From Siphonodentalium dalli (Eukaryota > Mollusca > Scaphopoda > Gadilida > Siphonodentaliidae), in the NCBI GenBank assembly GCA_032622095.1, contig CP136066.1:57314609-57378608 (forward strand): 64,000 nucleotides of DNA, written 5' to 3'. Within the stretch, counting starts at the first letter, position 1, and each line of letters begins with the position of its first letter. Positions 11,700 to 24,227 of the stretch are shown in pieces. Both the position numbers and the translations under genes were made by a program. The notes beneath the pieces are model-generated. The model searched no databases, was not told the origin of the DNA, and saw only the letters and a list, made by a program, of their open reading frames with translations.

Positions 11700-11945
11700 G
11701 CCGCAGTGTACTTGCCATTCGGCCATGGTGTACATGTAGTTGCCACGGTGTACGTTCATTAAACTGAAAAAAGACGATACAAACTAGAAATATAACCATG
11801 TTGTACATGCCATTCGGCCCCATTGTAGTTGCCTTTCGGCCATGGTGCCTTGCCATTCGGCCGCAGTGTATATACTTGCCGTTCGGCCGTGGTGTACTTG
11901 CCGTTCGGCCGCAGTTCACTTGCCGTTCAGCTGCAGTGCTCAACT
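11700..11945. repeat. Degenerate tandem repeat of about 22-26 bp (CTTGCCGTTCGGCC)
   Basis: About eight imperfect units of the form GTACTTGCCRTTCGGCCGCA, best preserved between 11790 and 11945. The overlapping open frames in several registers here (PFGHG..., CRSAV...) come from this repeat and are not genes. The hAT-like element inserted at its left edge. Confidence 0.75.
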
Positions 11946-13444
11946 GCTACAGTTACAAACTCTTCGACTCCGCGGTCGAACGGCAAATACAACGTGGTGC
12001 CAATTGTTTTGTCTGAAAGTCCAGCGGGTTCGAGTACTAGTTCGATATCATCATGTACGACAACATGATGTCAACATCGCAATCATGATCTCATCGGGCC
12101 ACGATTCCTCCACTTACGTCAGTCAGCTGTCATATACGATTGTATCATGGTCGTCTGAATGTTCACTTATAGGCAGATATTAACAAATAATATAAATGTA
12201 TTTTAACTATTTATCACTCACTGTTCAGAACTCACAGAACTTTCAGTGAAAGTTTCAGAATGCCTGTGCGTGCAGGTTGCCAGTGAACACACTTTACACA
12301 GTCAGTGAGTGACAGCCTGTTGGAGTTTGTTTCATTTAGAAAAATGAATATGTAAGCATACTTCACATTGTTGAGAACTGAGTATAATTTAAGGAATAAT
12401 ACTGCAGACAGTGCAGTATACGTGTTATCGAACACGAAATTATGCGAATTTTTACGGCAGAAATAGAAAGGTCAAGGTTTCCGGTCGCAGGGAAAGGTAA
12501 TTTCCGGACACATTTGCTCGATACATTTACCGGATTCCGGCTTCCATACTAGACTAAATAACTTTTGAAATTTGGATATATAGTTATTAGTTCCAACTAG
12601 TATAAAATAACATTACCAATTGATGATGAGTCGAGTGTAAATTCCAGAATTAGCATTAGCCTACTGTTTCGTCGAATTTACCTTCAATCAACATTCTGTA
12701 CGAAGTATCTAATTACGTTCTTCGTATGTTTGCATAAATATTCTCACCTTTACTAAAAATATTCTTCTTGTATAACGGCTCAAATTCAGTGGTCTTGGTC
12801 CTTATTGGAGTCGAAACTGTGATCAACACCAACAAACCAATATGGCTACCATGATACAACGCGTGCAGATGGAGTTTTATCAGTGCGCATGCCTGGCCAA
12901 TACCGGTACTCGATACACATATATGTTCAAGTGTTTACACATATATGTGTAAATATAGAAAAGCATACACAACATGTGTATACACATGTATACAATACTG
13001 TATAGATATTGGAGGTACACACCATGTGTCCAGTGCCAATGGCATTCTACCTACACAGTAGTTTGCAGAGAGTATTTGGCCGTGTCGTATGAGGTAATGG
13101 GATAAATGTGATCAAAAACGTACAAGGTATTTGGGTACCTGTAACATCGGACAGCTAACACTATCACCGGGTATTCGTATAATTCGGCCTTATTTTGGTA
13201 ATCCGTCTATGTGTATGATAATCCGGCCTTATAAACAATATGCTAGATTATAACCGATAAAAACAACTTAAACATCACATTATTTCGGTTAAAACATGAT
13301 GAACGATGAGGTAAGTGTACATAGTTTACATATCTTCAATATATTCGTGATATTCCGCTAGCACTTATTGTAAGCGTTGTTTATCACTATACTAATCATG
13401 TAAACATACCGTATCAATTACATTTATTTTTTCGGACAAATGGT
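11946..13444. other. Intergenic DNA, minor TACACA patch
   Basis: No gene recognised. At 12905-13035 there is a patch rich in TACACATATATGTGTA and TACACATGTATACA, compositionally like the cluster at 1299-1760. Confidence 0.5.
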
Positions 13445-14032
13445 TTAAAGGGTTACTGTACCCCAAATGTTGTTGTTGGTTTCTATAGTCTCCGAGTCGG
13501 AGAATAAGGTAACAATGTTTCCATTATTTGAAAGTCTGTTGAGTACGAAGTAATGTTACGGATGACAAATTTACCGGAATGCAAAAATACAAATTGTCGT
13601 TGTCGAGTAATTTTTGTACAGTTTTCAACCAAATGTATCAAATAAAAGTTATATTATATGCATACTAGTCCCATATACTCATTTAAGTTATTGTATCGTC
13701 ACTAGTCAGTGAGTGGCTTGGGTTTTCTCTCCGTATCATCATAATGTTTTAAACGATCGCGTGTGCCATCCGTTTACCAATCCAGTATCCCTCAATTAAT
13801 TTGATTACGTCTTGCACACGAAAATTCGTAATTAACTTTACGCCATTTTATGGCTCCAGTCATAAATGAAATTTATATCAAATTATTAACTTTGATTTTA
13901 AGATAGTCTATTAACCTGAGCGTCTACAGAATACATCTCCGACTCAAATTACTTATGTTTCTATATATTATCGATATTAGATCGTTGTTATCACCGGAAA
14001 TTTATTGAAAATGGCGTACAGTACCCCTTTAA
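13445..14032. mobile_element. TIR element, TTAAAGGGTTACTGTACCCC
   Basis: The left end TTAAAGGGTTACTGTACCCC and the reverse complement of the right end (TTAAAGGGGTACTGTACGCC) match at about 18 of 20 positions. Length is 588 bp and no transposase frame is present. It resembles the TTAAAGGTACTC family in style (TTAAAGG start) but the bodies do not align. A non-autonomous DNA transposon is the best reading. Confidence 0.7.
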
Positions 14033-15059
14033 CTCGAATAAATTTTCGATGCCAATAGACTGCATGGGTTATTAACCAACGATTACACTGGTTTATTTCA
14101 TTAAAATAGTGCGTTATACGCTTTTCTTGAGTTATTCACACACGTGGGTGCACTGAATGTGGAAAGCGGCCATACTCGATAGATAAGGCGTATTTATAGA
14201 AATAAATGAATGAATCATGAAGAGATTATGTCACATGTAGCTAATAGCATAGTTGTGATCCCCTGCCATCGTCAAAAAGATTGCTGTAAATTGTTAAAAT
14301 CTGAGACCGATTTCCAAAATTCACAGTAAATAAAAATGTGACAAAATCCGACACAGAAATGTTGTGACAAATGACAACAATGTTCGATATAATATAATAA
14401 ATAATGCATGTCTTTCCGTTGGCTATACCAAAATAGTGGTCCTCTTGGAGGAATAGTCCACTCGTCTTACAATGCAACGAGAGTAGAAGTCTCAGCTGAA
14501 AAGGGTAGCCCCACTACACAGACAGTTGACGAGTGTTAGTGTTCAGGGTGCATTCACGTGAAGAGGGAGAGTGGGTGTTCAGGCAGCATTCATGGTGCTG
14601 GTTTGTCGCATCGATTCCACACACGCAGTTTAGAGTGGACCACGCGTTATTTCGAAAATCATTATGGCAAAAGATCAATACACAATATAGCTTTGCTGAT
14701 ATCGGATTTGTACTATACAAACAATAATGAGGTACCTGCTATATACGTGTGTAATATTGCCTATGACTCGTGGTAGTTATGCATTCACCGCCATCGTTAT
14801 CAATTGTGCTATCCTGTGTTTGTATTTGTTATCCACCAGTTTACATGTTTTATCACATTTAATTGAAAAAATAAAGAAAACAAAATTCAGTTCTTGTCAC
14901 CACTGATTGTTGTGTTGGTCCGAAAATTACCAGGTGCCGAAACGTCCGAAGTGCAGAAACATCGGTCGCCGAAGCGTGCAGGTGACGAACCGCAAACCCA
15001 AGTGCCGCAACGTCCAGTTGCCGGCACAACCAGCATTCTAATTAATGGGGATCAAGTGC
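14033..15059. other. Intergenic DNA, nothing recognised
   Basis: Short frames on both strands at 14514-14776 overlap each other and show no family resemblance. The segment 14930-15020 has repeated CCGAARYGTCC-like words leading into the satellite. Confidence 0.45.
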
Positions 15060-15760
15060 TACCACCAGAAAGTATCCAGCTCTGGGCTTCAATTATGGGG
15101 AATGTGGGGCATTTAAGAAATTATGCAGTATCCAGTTCTAAGTTGTAACACGAGTAACTCAACTGGGTCTCAATTATGGGGGATGTGGGCATTTCAGAAA
15201 TTATGCAGTATCCAGTTCTAAGTTGTAGCATGAGTAACTCAACTGGGTCTCAATTATGGGGGATGTGGACATTTCAGAAATTATGCAGTATCCAGTTCTA
15301 AGTTGTAACATGAGTAACTCAACTGGGTCTCAATTATGGGAGATGTGGGCATTTCAGAAATTATGCAGTATCCAGTTCTAAGTTGCAACATGAGTAACTC
15401 AACTGGGTCTCAATTATGGGAGATGTGGGCATTTCAGAAATTATGCAGTATCCAGTTCTAAGTTGTAGCATGAGTAACTCAACTGGGTCTCAATTATGGG
15501 GGATGTGGGCATTTCAGAAATTATGCAGTATCCAGTTCTAAGTTGTAACATGAGCAACTCAACTGGGTCTCAATTATGGGGAATGTGGGCATTTCAGAAA
15601 TTATGCAGTATCCAGTTCTAAGTTGTAACATAAGTAATTCAACTGATTCTCAATTATTGGGGATGTGGGCATTTTAGAAATTATCCAGTATCCAGTACTA
15701 AGCTGTAACATGAGTAATTCAACTGGGTCTCAGTTACGGGGGATGTGGGAATTTCAGAAA
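15060..15760. repeat. 80-bp tandem satellite, eight full copies
   Basis: From 15121 to 15760 the unit TTATGCAGTATCCAGTTCTA-AGTTGTAACATGAGTAACTC-AACTGGGTCTCAATTATGGG-GGATGTGGGCATTTCAGAAA repeats eight times with an exact 80-bp period and no length changes; substitutions accumulate towards the right end. A diverged partial unit precedes it from about 15060. Confidence 0.95.
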
Positions 15761-16368
15761 TGAATGCTACATGTATGTTCCGATATCAAAGTTTCTCACA
15801 GTTGGAGCTGTGAAATACATGTTGTCGTTCATTTGTTATGTACATGTAGTAATATGGGCATGTATAGTGTTAACTATAGTGGCTGTATCATTTCAAACTG
15901 CGATAGTTGATTTTATTTCCCCACTTAGCATGTTCTATAAATTTTTTCGAACTGTCGTACTGTGGCATTACTCAAAACATAATGTGCCGCTTCAACTATG
16001 TACGAATTCCAGACATCCAGTCACAACAACAGCATTCAAAGGCTACTTCAATATTATTGTTGGCTTTGTTCCACGGATAAAAAGCAAATGTGACATAAAG
16101 GAGACTTTAACACTTCTGTACGCAATGAATTATACCATTCAGTTATAAAGTTATACACGGGAGTGGTGTGATATTCATTTGGATGGATCAGGTAATAAAT
16201 ACAGACGACAGACAGAAAAACAGATGACACAAGAGCAGAATGATTCATATTATTTTGTGGGAAATTTTCAGATAATGGGTTTGTTTGTTCAACTTGAAAG
16301 ATTAATGTCAAAGTAATAGCTATCAAAGTCTTCTAAATCATCATAACTATATACAACAAGTGTGGACA
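15761..16368. other. Unique DNA, no supported gene
   Basis: A 125-codon plus-strand frame (15771-16148) begins directly after the satellite; its first half is hydrophobic, but composition is AT-driven, it matches no family I know and no splice or start context supports it. Confidence 0.4.
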
Positions 16369-16660
16369 GATTTGTTGTGGTCAGACCACCACTTGAGTTG
16401 GTGGATCGCTGTTAAAACATTGCGTTATTCTAACTCGGATATGCTGGGGGACAAGTCTTCTACACCACGAAGGTTATGTAAATAGTGTGTACACATATGT
16501 GTTGTTGACAGACACTTACTCGATTTGATCGCTGTTAAATAATATCTGCGTTATATTAACTGGTGTTGTTGAGGGAGAAGTCTTCTACATGTAAATTATC
16601 AAAGTTATGTAAATAGTGTGTGGACCAATATTTTGTTGACAGACCATTGTCATTGGTCGA
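16369..16660. repeat. 123-bp tandem repeat, about 2.2 copies
   Basis: GATCGCTGTTAAA recurs at 16404 and 16527, each followed by TGCGTTAT...AAGTCTTCTACA and GGTTATGTAAATAGTGTGT-like sequence. A diverged third copy lies at 21774-21840 (TTGATCGCTGTGAAGTCATA, GAGAAGTCTTCTTTG). Confidence 0.75.
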
Positions 16661-16909
16661 CGCTCCTCATAGTTTTGTTTATTCCGTGGTTCATGAACAA
16701 CGGTCAACTTCTGGCTAATTTTAAAACTTTATTATGATATCCAAATATAAAAGCAACGTCGAATACGCGACGCTGATTATAATTATATAAGATATTTACT
16801 CTTAAATTCACAATTTATACCATTTTCAATTAAAATATAAATATGGTATATTTAACATTAACACCAACCAGCAAACCTGAAACTACATACGCCATCATAT
16901 TTTATTTTT

Positions 16910-17040
16910 GTATTATTTATTGAGGGGCAGAATGCAGACGGCCAGTAGGCCATGCTGCTCCTGTACACTACTATTAATTCATATATCATTGCTTTGTTAT
17001 TTATTCTTATTTATTGTACAAATAAACATCTACATCTAGA
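16910..17040 (+). repeat. Possible 3' tail of a non-LTR retrotransposon
   Basis: GGCAGAATGCAGACGGCCAG then TAGGCCATGCTGCTCCTGTA and a tail ACAAATAAACATCTACATCT. The phrase about a GCCAGTAGGCCATGCTGCTC block followed by a short-repeat tail is one I associate with 3' ends of invertebrate LINEs. No coding part is attached, so this is from memory only. Confidence 0.3.
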
Positions 17041-17211
17041 TAAATTATAATGATGTTAGATACAATATATATACAGTAACTTGAAACAATTAACACATTT
17101 GATATGATTATCTAATTAAGAAACTATAGCTTAATGCAACAGTGAACAATGAGGAAACAATACATGAGTAGGTTAAATTGACAACTAACGATTTGATAAC
17201 TTTGTTTGATA

Positions 17212-20200
17212 CTAGCAGGGTTACCCGGCGTTGCCCAGGTTAAAGTGACGTGAAACCATATGTGGATATTTGGTGGGAATAGAGAATACTCTTGCTCTCA
17301 AAGTGTTGCACGTATTCTCATAAATTGTATATCCAAATGCCATCACAAAACATGATTCTTACACATGGAATATAAGTAGTGGCTCACCTTCTCAGGTCGG
17401 AGCGATTATCATTTTGTTTATCGCGGTTAATCCGTCCCACCAATAAAGAAGTATTTATTTACAACTGCGTATACTTCAGACGTTATAACATGAAACATGA
17501 ACATCATAAACACATTAGTTCGAAAAAATAAAAGACGACAATTGTGTTTTACATAGAGATGTATCAATCAATCAATAAATCAATCTAGTTTATCTTATCT
17601 TCATGAAGATACGGATGTTTTAAAGATATGTCCAGGTGCTCCTCTGTTTTTGTGCTATATACTGGCTAATCATTTTCAGTTTAAAAGAAATGATGTTATG
17701 CACGTATATCAGCTTGTGTCCGACACAGCGAAATTTTGAGTTGTTTATGTTAGGCGAAAGAAATCCTCTGTATCGGGCAGATATACCCTTGTCAGATGTC
17801 AATAATGGATGATCCTGAAAAGTCATGTGCTACGGACTGCGTTTTCCTTCACCCCAGAAGTTACCATATTTTACTGCACACTGAGACCACTATTTTTGAA
17901 CAGGCCTGCTCTACATTTCCATATTTCTTGGCAATTGTAACTTTTTTGTGGAAACTATATTGAATGGGACAGACTCATTTGTGTTATAATATATACATGA
18001 GCCAGTCTAATATGCAATCAAGGTCCCTCAGTTTGAATGAATATATGTATCTCTTAAATAGATTGATATAAATATACTTTTAATAATAATGCTTTCTTCT
18101 ATACATCTGTGTTGCTAGATCATTATATGAATGCCCTGATTTCCATCCCCATATAAATATGACAGTTGATAAGATATAATTGTTCAAGTGACTTATTTCG
18201 GACACCATTTGTCGAGGTTGTGGAATTGGAATGCCAAAAACTCCTTAGAACGACATGGAGATGGCCTGGGAGATGACTATTTATAACTTTGTTGGATATC
18301 GGCGAATTGAACAATATTATAAATGCTAGTGAATCTCCTCTTGCCATCCATGACCCAAACTACCCCAAATGTGATTTAATTCATCATATCATTAGAGAAG
18401 AACGTGCATGAATTTGGTGGAATCAGTGCTAAATATATTTGTATCAACTTTGGTGCAACTCCCATCATGCATGACTTGAACCGCGCCACTTTTGTCATAT
18501 GTAAACCACTTCTGTTCGACTCATGCATGCATTATATAATGGAGATGATTATATATACGTTTGGTGGTAATCGGCAACTAAACAAATTCTTATCATATTT
18601 ATTGGTCCCCCCCCCCCCCATCTCTCACCCAAACGGCACCAATTTCGCGTCTTTAAATCACACGTTAATATTCATCGTATTACGGATAAGAATAATATAT
18701 CAATTTGGTCGAAATCTGCGCTAAAAATAGCCCTCCCCTGACACCAACAACGTCACTTTAGAAAAAATTTAATTTTAACCCGCAACATTATATTACTCGT
18801 AAAACGTTACCCCTGTTATACCGCATTGGTGCCATCTCGATTGTACCCTTAAAGTTAGATATAGAACACAGACAGATATTCGCAAATATTTGATTCATTG
18901 TATCATTTGAGAAGAACGTGTATGAGTTTGGCACTAAACATATTTTTACAAGTTTTTGGTGACCCTCCCATCCCTATTTCGGACTTAAACGGCGCCACTT
19001 TTGACATCATTAAACCACACACTTAGACTCAAAATAGAGATCAATATCTATAAAATTTATGAAAATTGGCGAGCATACAAATTCGTATCAAATTTAGGGC
19101 CACCATTGCATATCTCTCACCCAAGAAGGCACCAATTTGGCGCATTTAAACCACACGATTAGATTATTCGTATCACAGAGAAGAATATGTATCAATCAGG
19201 TGGAAATCGGCGCTAAACATATTGGTTATCAATGTTTCCGTCCATCTCAGCCTCTAGGCACAACCTGATTCGAATGGCCCACTTTTGACATCTTTAAACC
19301 ACACAATTAAACTCCTGATATCATGGAGATTATTATTTATAAGTTTGGTGCTAATCGCGACTAAATTTTTTTTTATCAAATTTAGTGCCCACCCCTCCCC
19401 ACCCCATATCTCACCAAAGCAGCACCAATATGACGTCTTTTAAAATCAAACGATTAGATTCCTCATATCATGGATAAGAATGTGTATAAATTTGGTGGAA
19501 ATTGGCGCTAAAAATATTGTGTATCAATTATGGTGACTCTCTCCCTTTCAGTGCACCCCTGACTCGAATGACGCCACTTTTGGCAGCATTATGCCACGCC
19601 AATAGACGAATACAGGGGGAGTCGCCCCCGCGCGAAGTCGGCCCCATACGAAGACGGCCCCACACGAAGTCGGCCCCAGAGAAACAGAAACATTTTTTTA
19701 AATCATTACTTATTTTATGATATGACATAGATACCGTAATAATAATAATAATGACAATATAATAATAACAAATTAACAAATTAAAACGTCGTCGTCGCTA
19801 TCACTGTCGTTGTTAGTGATAGGTGCTGAAATCTCTGGAAATCTCAGGAATGAAGTGGTTATTTCTCTCGCCGACAGTCGCCGACGTAAGATTTTCTTTC
19901 TTATAGGACTGAACATCTCCACATGGGATGGCCGAATTTCTTTGTTTGTGGTTGTTGACTGGCTGGTTGCTCAAAGGAACAGGTCAGGTTGAAGGATGGC
20001 ATGGCTGGCGTTGAGGCTGTCTACATGCATGACATTATACGACCATGGGGATTAATTTGTATAAGTTTCGTGGCAATCGGCGAATAAACCAATTCTTATC
20101 AGATTTAATACCCACCCACCGCCCACCCCCACAATCTCTCATCCCAACGACACCAATTTGGCGTCTTTAAATCACACAATAAGATTCCTTGTATCATGGA

Positions 20201-20619
20201 GAAGATTTCAGAAGAATGTGCAACAATTTGATGGAATTCGGCGCTAAAATTATTTTGATCAATTTTGGTGCCCAGCTCCCCTTCCGGGCATCCCTGACGC
20301 GAACGGCGCGACATTTGAAATATTTAAACCACACCATTAGATTCCTCATATTATGGGGATGATTATATATAAGTTTGGTAGCAATCGGCGACAAAAATAA
20401 TTTCTGCCCCTCCCACTTTTCTGCCTCTGACGACAACGGCGTCACTTTTGAAAATTCTAACCCTCGACATTATCTTTCTCGTAAAAGGTTACCCCTATTA
20501 GACGCCTTTTGTGCCATCTATGTGGTCCCCTGTGAATTTATATAGAACACAGACAGACAGACAGACATTCGCAAATATAGACAATAATGTCGTTATTTTT
20601 ATCACATTTATTATATAGA
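17212..20619 (-). mobile_element. Non-autonomous Helitron, 3.4 kb
   Basis: On the minus strand the element would start with TCTATATAATAAATGTG next to a flanking A (20619/20620) and end with an imperfect hairpin (ACCTGGGCAACGCCGGGT) followed nine bases later by CTAG, with T next (17212/17211). TC start, hairpin plus CTRR end and insertion between A and T are the Helitron signature. There is no Rep or helicase. Near its 5' end are an ACAGACAGACAGAC tract and the TATAGAACACAGACAG string, which also occurs internally near 18860. The exact 5' boundary is less certain than the 3' one. Confidence 0.65.
18340..20480. repeat. Degenerate tandem array (about 150-bp units, alternating types) in the Helitron
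   Basis: TTTAAACCACAC-like words recur about every 150 bp (near 18495, 18650, 19005, 19150, 19295, 19445, 20165, 20320), preceded alternately by CACCAATTTGGCG and GGCGCCACTTTTGACA and followed by ATTAGATTCCTCATATCATG and TTTGGTGGAAATCGGCGCTA. This suggests about 300-bp dimers. The array is interrupted at about 19608-20045 by unrelated sequence that includes three GAAGTCGGCCCCACAC-type units (19634-19680). Confidence 0.75.
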
Positions 20620-20792
20620 TTAATTGACAACATTGCATAACTGAGAGTGACAGTGATGTGTAAAATTCACACACTAAGAACAGTTAATAACTGATAACAT
20701 TAAAATCATGTTGAATACTGGAGAATATATATAAAATAAATATGAAAAATTATTTAGTCTAAAAACGTGCCTTTTAGCACCATCACTTTAAG

Positions 20793-21765
20793 CCCCTGTC
20801 ACACTCAGGTCGGCGCTTGCATTGCGCTGCAAAAGTATCAAAGCGCACACCTAAACGCACTAAGGTCTCCAAGAACCGATTGGTGACGCAGTGGACACTG
20901 GTTACGACGGGCGAGGGTCTCCATGGTCGCCCATAGGCACCAGAGCGCCGTGTTTGTTTTGTGCATGCACAAAACAAGCGCAGAGGCTCTGCGTTCTGAC
21001 CAAGGCGTAGTAATTAGCTTACTGCAGTTGCAGATGAATTATTGCTGTGATCACGAGTAGCTTGTATCAGTCTTTGCTACGTCAATGGGTCGCTCATGCC
21101 GTTCGCGTTGCGCTGTCAGGGCGCCGCGCTTGTTTTGTGCATGCACAAAACAAGCGCAGAGTCTCGGCGTTCTGACCAAGGCGTAGTAAGCTTACTGCAG
21201 TTGCAGAGGAATTCTTGCTGCGACCACGAGTAGCTTGTATCCGTCCTTGCTACGTCAACGGGGCGCTAATGTCGTTCGCGTTGCGCTGTCGTGTCGTCGT
21301 GCCAGTGTCAACTGCGACGTTACTGCGTCACCAATCGGTTCTTGGATACCTTAGTGCGCTTTGCTCGGCGCTTTGATAATTTTACAGCGCAATGCAAGTC
21401 CCGGCCTGATCGCAGCGGAGTGTGACAGTAATTTAATCTGACAGGTAATCTATTGCAGATTGTTGGGTATATTCCCCACAAACTAAAAACTGACTATGAC
21501 TGGAGAACGCAGGAGACGCTATTTATACTCTTCGCGCCCGCGCAGAGAGCGTTTTGCAAACGTATTGAGAACGTACTAGCATCACAATGACAGCGACTTG
21601 AACGCAATAAGAGCGTGAGACTTGACATAGTAGGAACGCAATAGGAGCATACTTTTTTTTTTAAGTTTGACAATTTTGGACAGTTTTCGGCGCTCCTCCT
21701 GCGTGTTACTCATATTTTGGTACTTTTGCAGCGCAGTGCAAGCGCCGGCCTGAGTGTGACAGGGG
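20793..21765. mobile_element. TIR element CCCCTGTCACACTCAGG, 973 bp
   Basis: The left end CCCCTGTCACACTCAGGTCG followed by GCGCTTGCATTGCGCTGC is inverted at the right end (GCAGCGCAGTGCAAGCGC then CGGCCTGAGTGTGACAGGGG). A second, internal inverted copy of the end occurs at 21300-21430 (ACTGCGTCACCAATCGGTTC pairs with the left interior), so two related elements may be fused. The middle contains a direct duplication of about 180 bp (around 20940-21105 and 21115-21290). No transposase is present. Confidence 0.8.
21126..21157. repeat. 32-bp perfect palindrome
   Basis: GCGCTTGTTTTGTGCA followed by its exact reverse complement TGCACAAAACAAGCGC. The first copy of the local duplication (near 20950) keeps a 24-bp version. 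Confidence 0.9.
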
Positions 21766-23013
21766 TTTTAGTTGATCGCTGTGAAGTCATATCTGCGTTA
21801 TTGGAACTGTTGTTGTTGTGAGAAGTCTTCTTTGTCTTTCGTGTCGTACGGTAAAAGTTTATTTAATCTGAAAGTTCTGAGGTTGTACAACTGTAGTTTA
21901 ATTCTGTTTAGCTTGCTTGTTTCCAAGTTTATGCGCAGAATATTGTAGAGAAATAAGGTAAAAATAAGCAAAAAAGTCAAACAACAAAATTGGTTAAAAT
22001 TAATGTTATGTTTTGTTTTGCAGACACCATCACACGAGAACGCTAGGGGTGAGTGTATCGTATTTTATTCCCAATTAAATTTTCAATTATTTTATTCTCA
22101 TAGACCTGGTGGAAGAGGGATCAACACATTTGTACAGACACGTATAGTGGTGTGGGTGGTATATCAGTGCTTTTTGCTCAGCTAAAGAATTTTTTTTTTC
22201 TCAGAATAAGTTATCAAATTTGACATAATTATAAACAATATAAAGGATTAAATACTATGCATAGAGCACCCATATTCAACACCCAATGTTTGCTACTTCG
22301 CGTGAATCATAGAATGCATCACAATTTGTTATGGGCTCAAGCCAAATCGCGAAAAGTGAAGTCAGGAGTCTGATGTACATTTCATAAACTTAGCACTGGA
22401 GATATTCCGCTTCGAGCGTGTGTATGGAATGTAGGGTTTCTAGGTATGTATCAACTGGGTACTACGTAGATATGTATGTGTACCATGTGGATGATCAAGA
22501 CTAGACGTCGTGAATGTTACTTTAAATTCACATGACAGAGGACACAAATGTTCCAATAAAACAGAATTGACACAAAACCGTTATGTATACCTCAAGAACT
22601 GTTGGTGATAGGCAGATATGACATTGAATTAATCCAACAAGGGATTTTCCGATTATCGTTGTGTTCTAAATACCATTGTCCCCACATCCGGTTGTAACTA
22701 GCATACTGATTGGCTACAGCGTCACGTTTAAATCGCCACGTCCCCCGTCACCTTTGACAGCGGGGTATAAGAGAACGTGCGCCGAACATCGGGGGTATAT
22801 GAGCACGTGAAACATCGGGGGTATATGAATGACCCTTGAACTGGCAGTTTCCACCAATCGTGACGTTGCTCTCCAACGCCGAATTTGACGTCACCTGACG
22901 CCGAATCCTTAGGTCAGTTACTGAATTATTCTTATTGCTATGAATTAATCAGATAACCTATGAAAAACACACTTAAATTAAGGAGACATGGTTATTGTTG
23001 TGGGGACAAAATC
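21766..23013. other. Intergenic DNA, no gene
   Basis: Contains the diverged 123-bp repeat copy (21774-21840) and, at 22755-22830, about three units of CGGGGTATATGAGCACGTG. A TTGTCCCCACA / TGTGGGGACAA pair (22678 and 22998) could be the ends of a small element, but the match is too short to call. Confidence 0.45.
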
Positions 23014-23122
23014 GTTATCTCCGGCAACATCGTGGGGTACATGGAGATTTAATACCTGGATGTCTCTTTTTGAACATCCAGGTATTAAATCTCCATGTAC
23101 CCCCGATGTTGCCGAAGATAAC
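23014..23122. repeat. Foldback hairpin, about 50-bp arms
   Basis: GTTATCTCCGGCAACATCG... is followed, after a loop CTCTTTTTGA, by its near-perfect reverse complement ending CGATGTTGCCGAAGATAAC. Core of each arm is ACATGGAGATTTAATACCTG. Only two or three mismatches are visible. Confidence 0.85.
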
Positions 23123-23591
23123 TAATATTATATAATGAGCTTTGTCAGTTATTCCAAGGTACCCCAAATTTCGAAAATGTTTTAATATCCATGTTTCCAA
23201 GCAGCATTCAGTTGTTATTAAAAGAGGCTTTGACAAACATTCGCTCACAATCACGCAACAACTCATGTTGCACCCATGTATTCACATATACATATACATG
23301 TATCCAAACTTGCACACTGTCAGTCACTTTTAATAAACAACTACTACTCTAGTGTGTAGTGTCACGTGGTCTGGTGTTACTAGTTACAATCCCTACATTC
23401 CTTAGAATCACTAGAAGCTGAATCGCTCTGTTACTGTAAACATATTTTATTCCAATCCTAATAACATATATACACATTTAAAACAGTGTTGATAATAATA
23501 AATATAATAGAAGAGACAATACGATTATATGTACTTTCGTTGGAGCTGATTGGATTCAACGAAATATATATCTATGTTTGTGTTTACGTTA

Positions 23592-23990
23592 TTGACCCTT
23601 TATCCAACAGAACGCCCTGTGCCAATGCATTTTCTTATATATGCGAGTCGACCATAGGTCGCCTCGCATATATAAGAGAATGCATTGGCTTAACACATTA
23701 AAAATTATAAAATTGTTAAAGAATGTAAGAAAAAATGGTAAAAAGTGTTAAAAAAAGATTTTTTTTAGGCCAATGCATTCTCTTATATATGCGAGGCGAC
23801 CTATGGTCGACTCGCATATATAAGAGAATGCATTGGCACAGGGAATAACTGTAACTATCACAATGTGGTCAAGGAGTCGGTTCCAATGATATCCGTATTT
23901 GTATGGTTCTATTGAGACAGACCGAAGATATTTTAGGCTGTTGAAGCTTTATTTGACCGGTTTTGGCCGGTTTGTTGGGTAAAGGGTTAA
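23592..23990. mobile_element. Double-hairpin MITE, copy 1
   Basis: Outer inverted ends are TTGACCCTTTATCCAACA and (reverse complement of the right end) TTAACCCTTTACCCAACA. Inside are two 69-bp hairpins, 23621-23689 and 23769-23837, each with arms GCCAATGCATTCTCTTATAT-ATGCGAG and a short AGGTCG/ATA loop; the two hairpins are also inverted copies of each other, and an inner CCCTGTGCCAATG / CATTGGCACAGGG pair encloses both. About 400 bp, non-coding. The second copy is at 34100. Confidence 0.85.
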
Positions 23991-24227
23991 TACGCCCGTC
24001 GCCGTGAGAAATCGGACGACCTGGTGGGGGTAAATTTCGCGCTCAGCAGGGTTTCATTGCTTTTCACAAAGTTTGCACAAATTACATCGTTATGAAAATC
24101 GTTGTTTTCGAGATACATGTTTCAACCGCTTCAAATATTTTATCCTTGCTTGTATCGTGGAAACAGATACCCATTCACCAACCAGTATTAAAGATGTCAA
24201 ACGGGAGAATAGATTAGGTAGACACAC

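Noticed and set aside
11578-12183. Several overlapping frames with CRSAV or PFGHG repeats
   Set aside because: Explained by the 22-26-bp tandem repeat; present in three plus-strand frames at once.
15771-16148. 125-codon hydrophobic frame
   Set aside because: No homology recognised, AT-driven composition, no supporting splice or promoter signs.
22660-23010. A small TIR element with TTGTCCCCACA ends
   Set aside because: The matching ends are only about 11 bp and the interiors do not support it.
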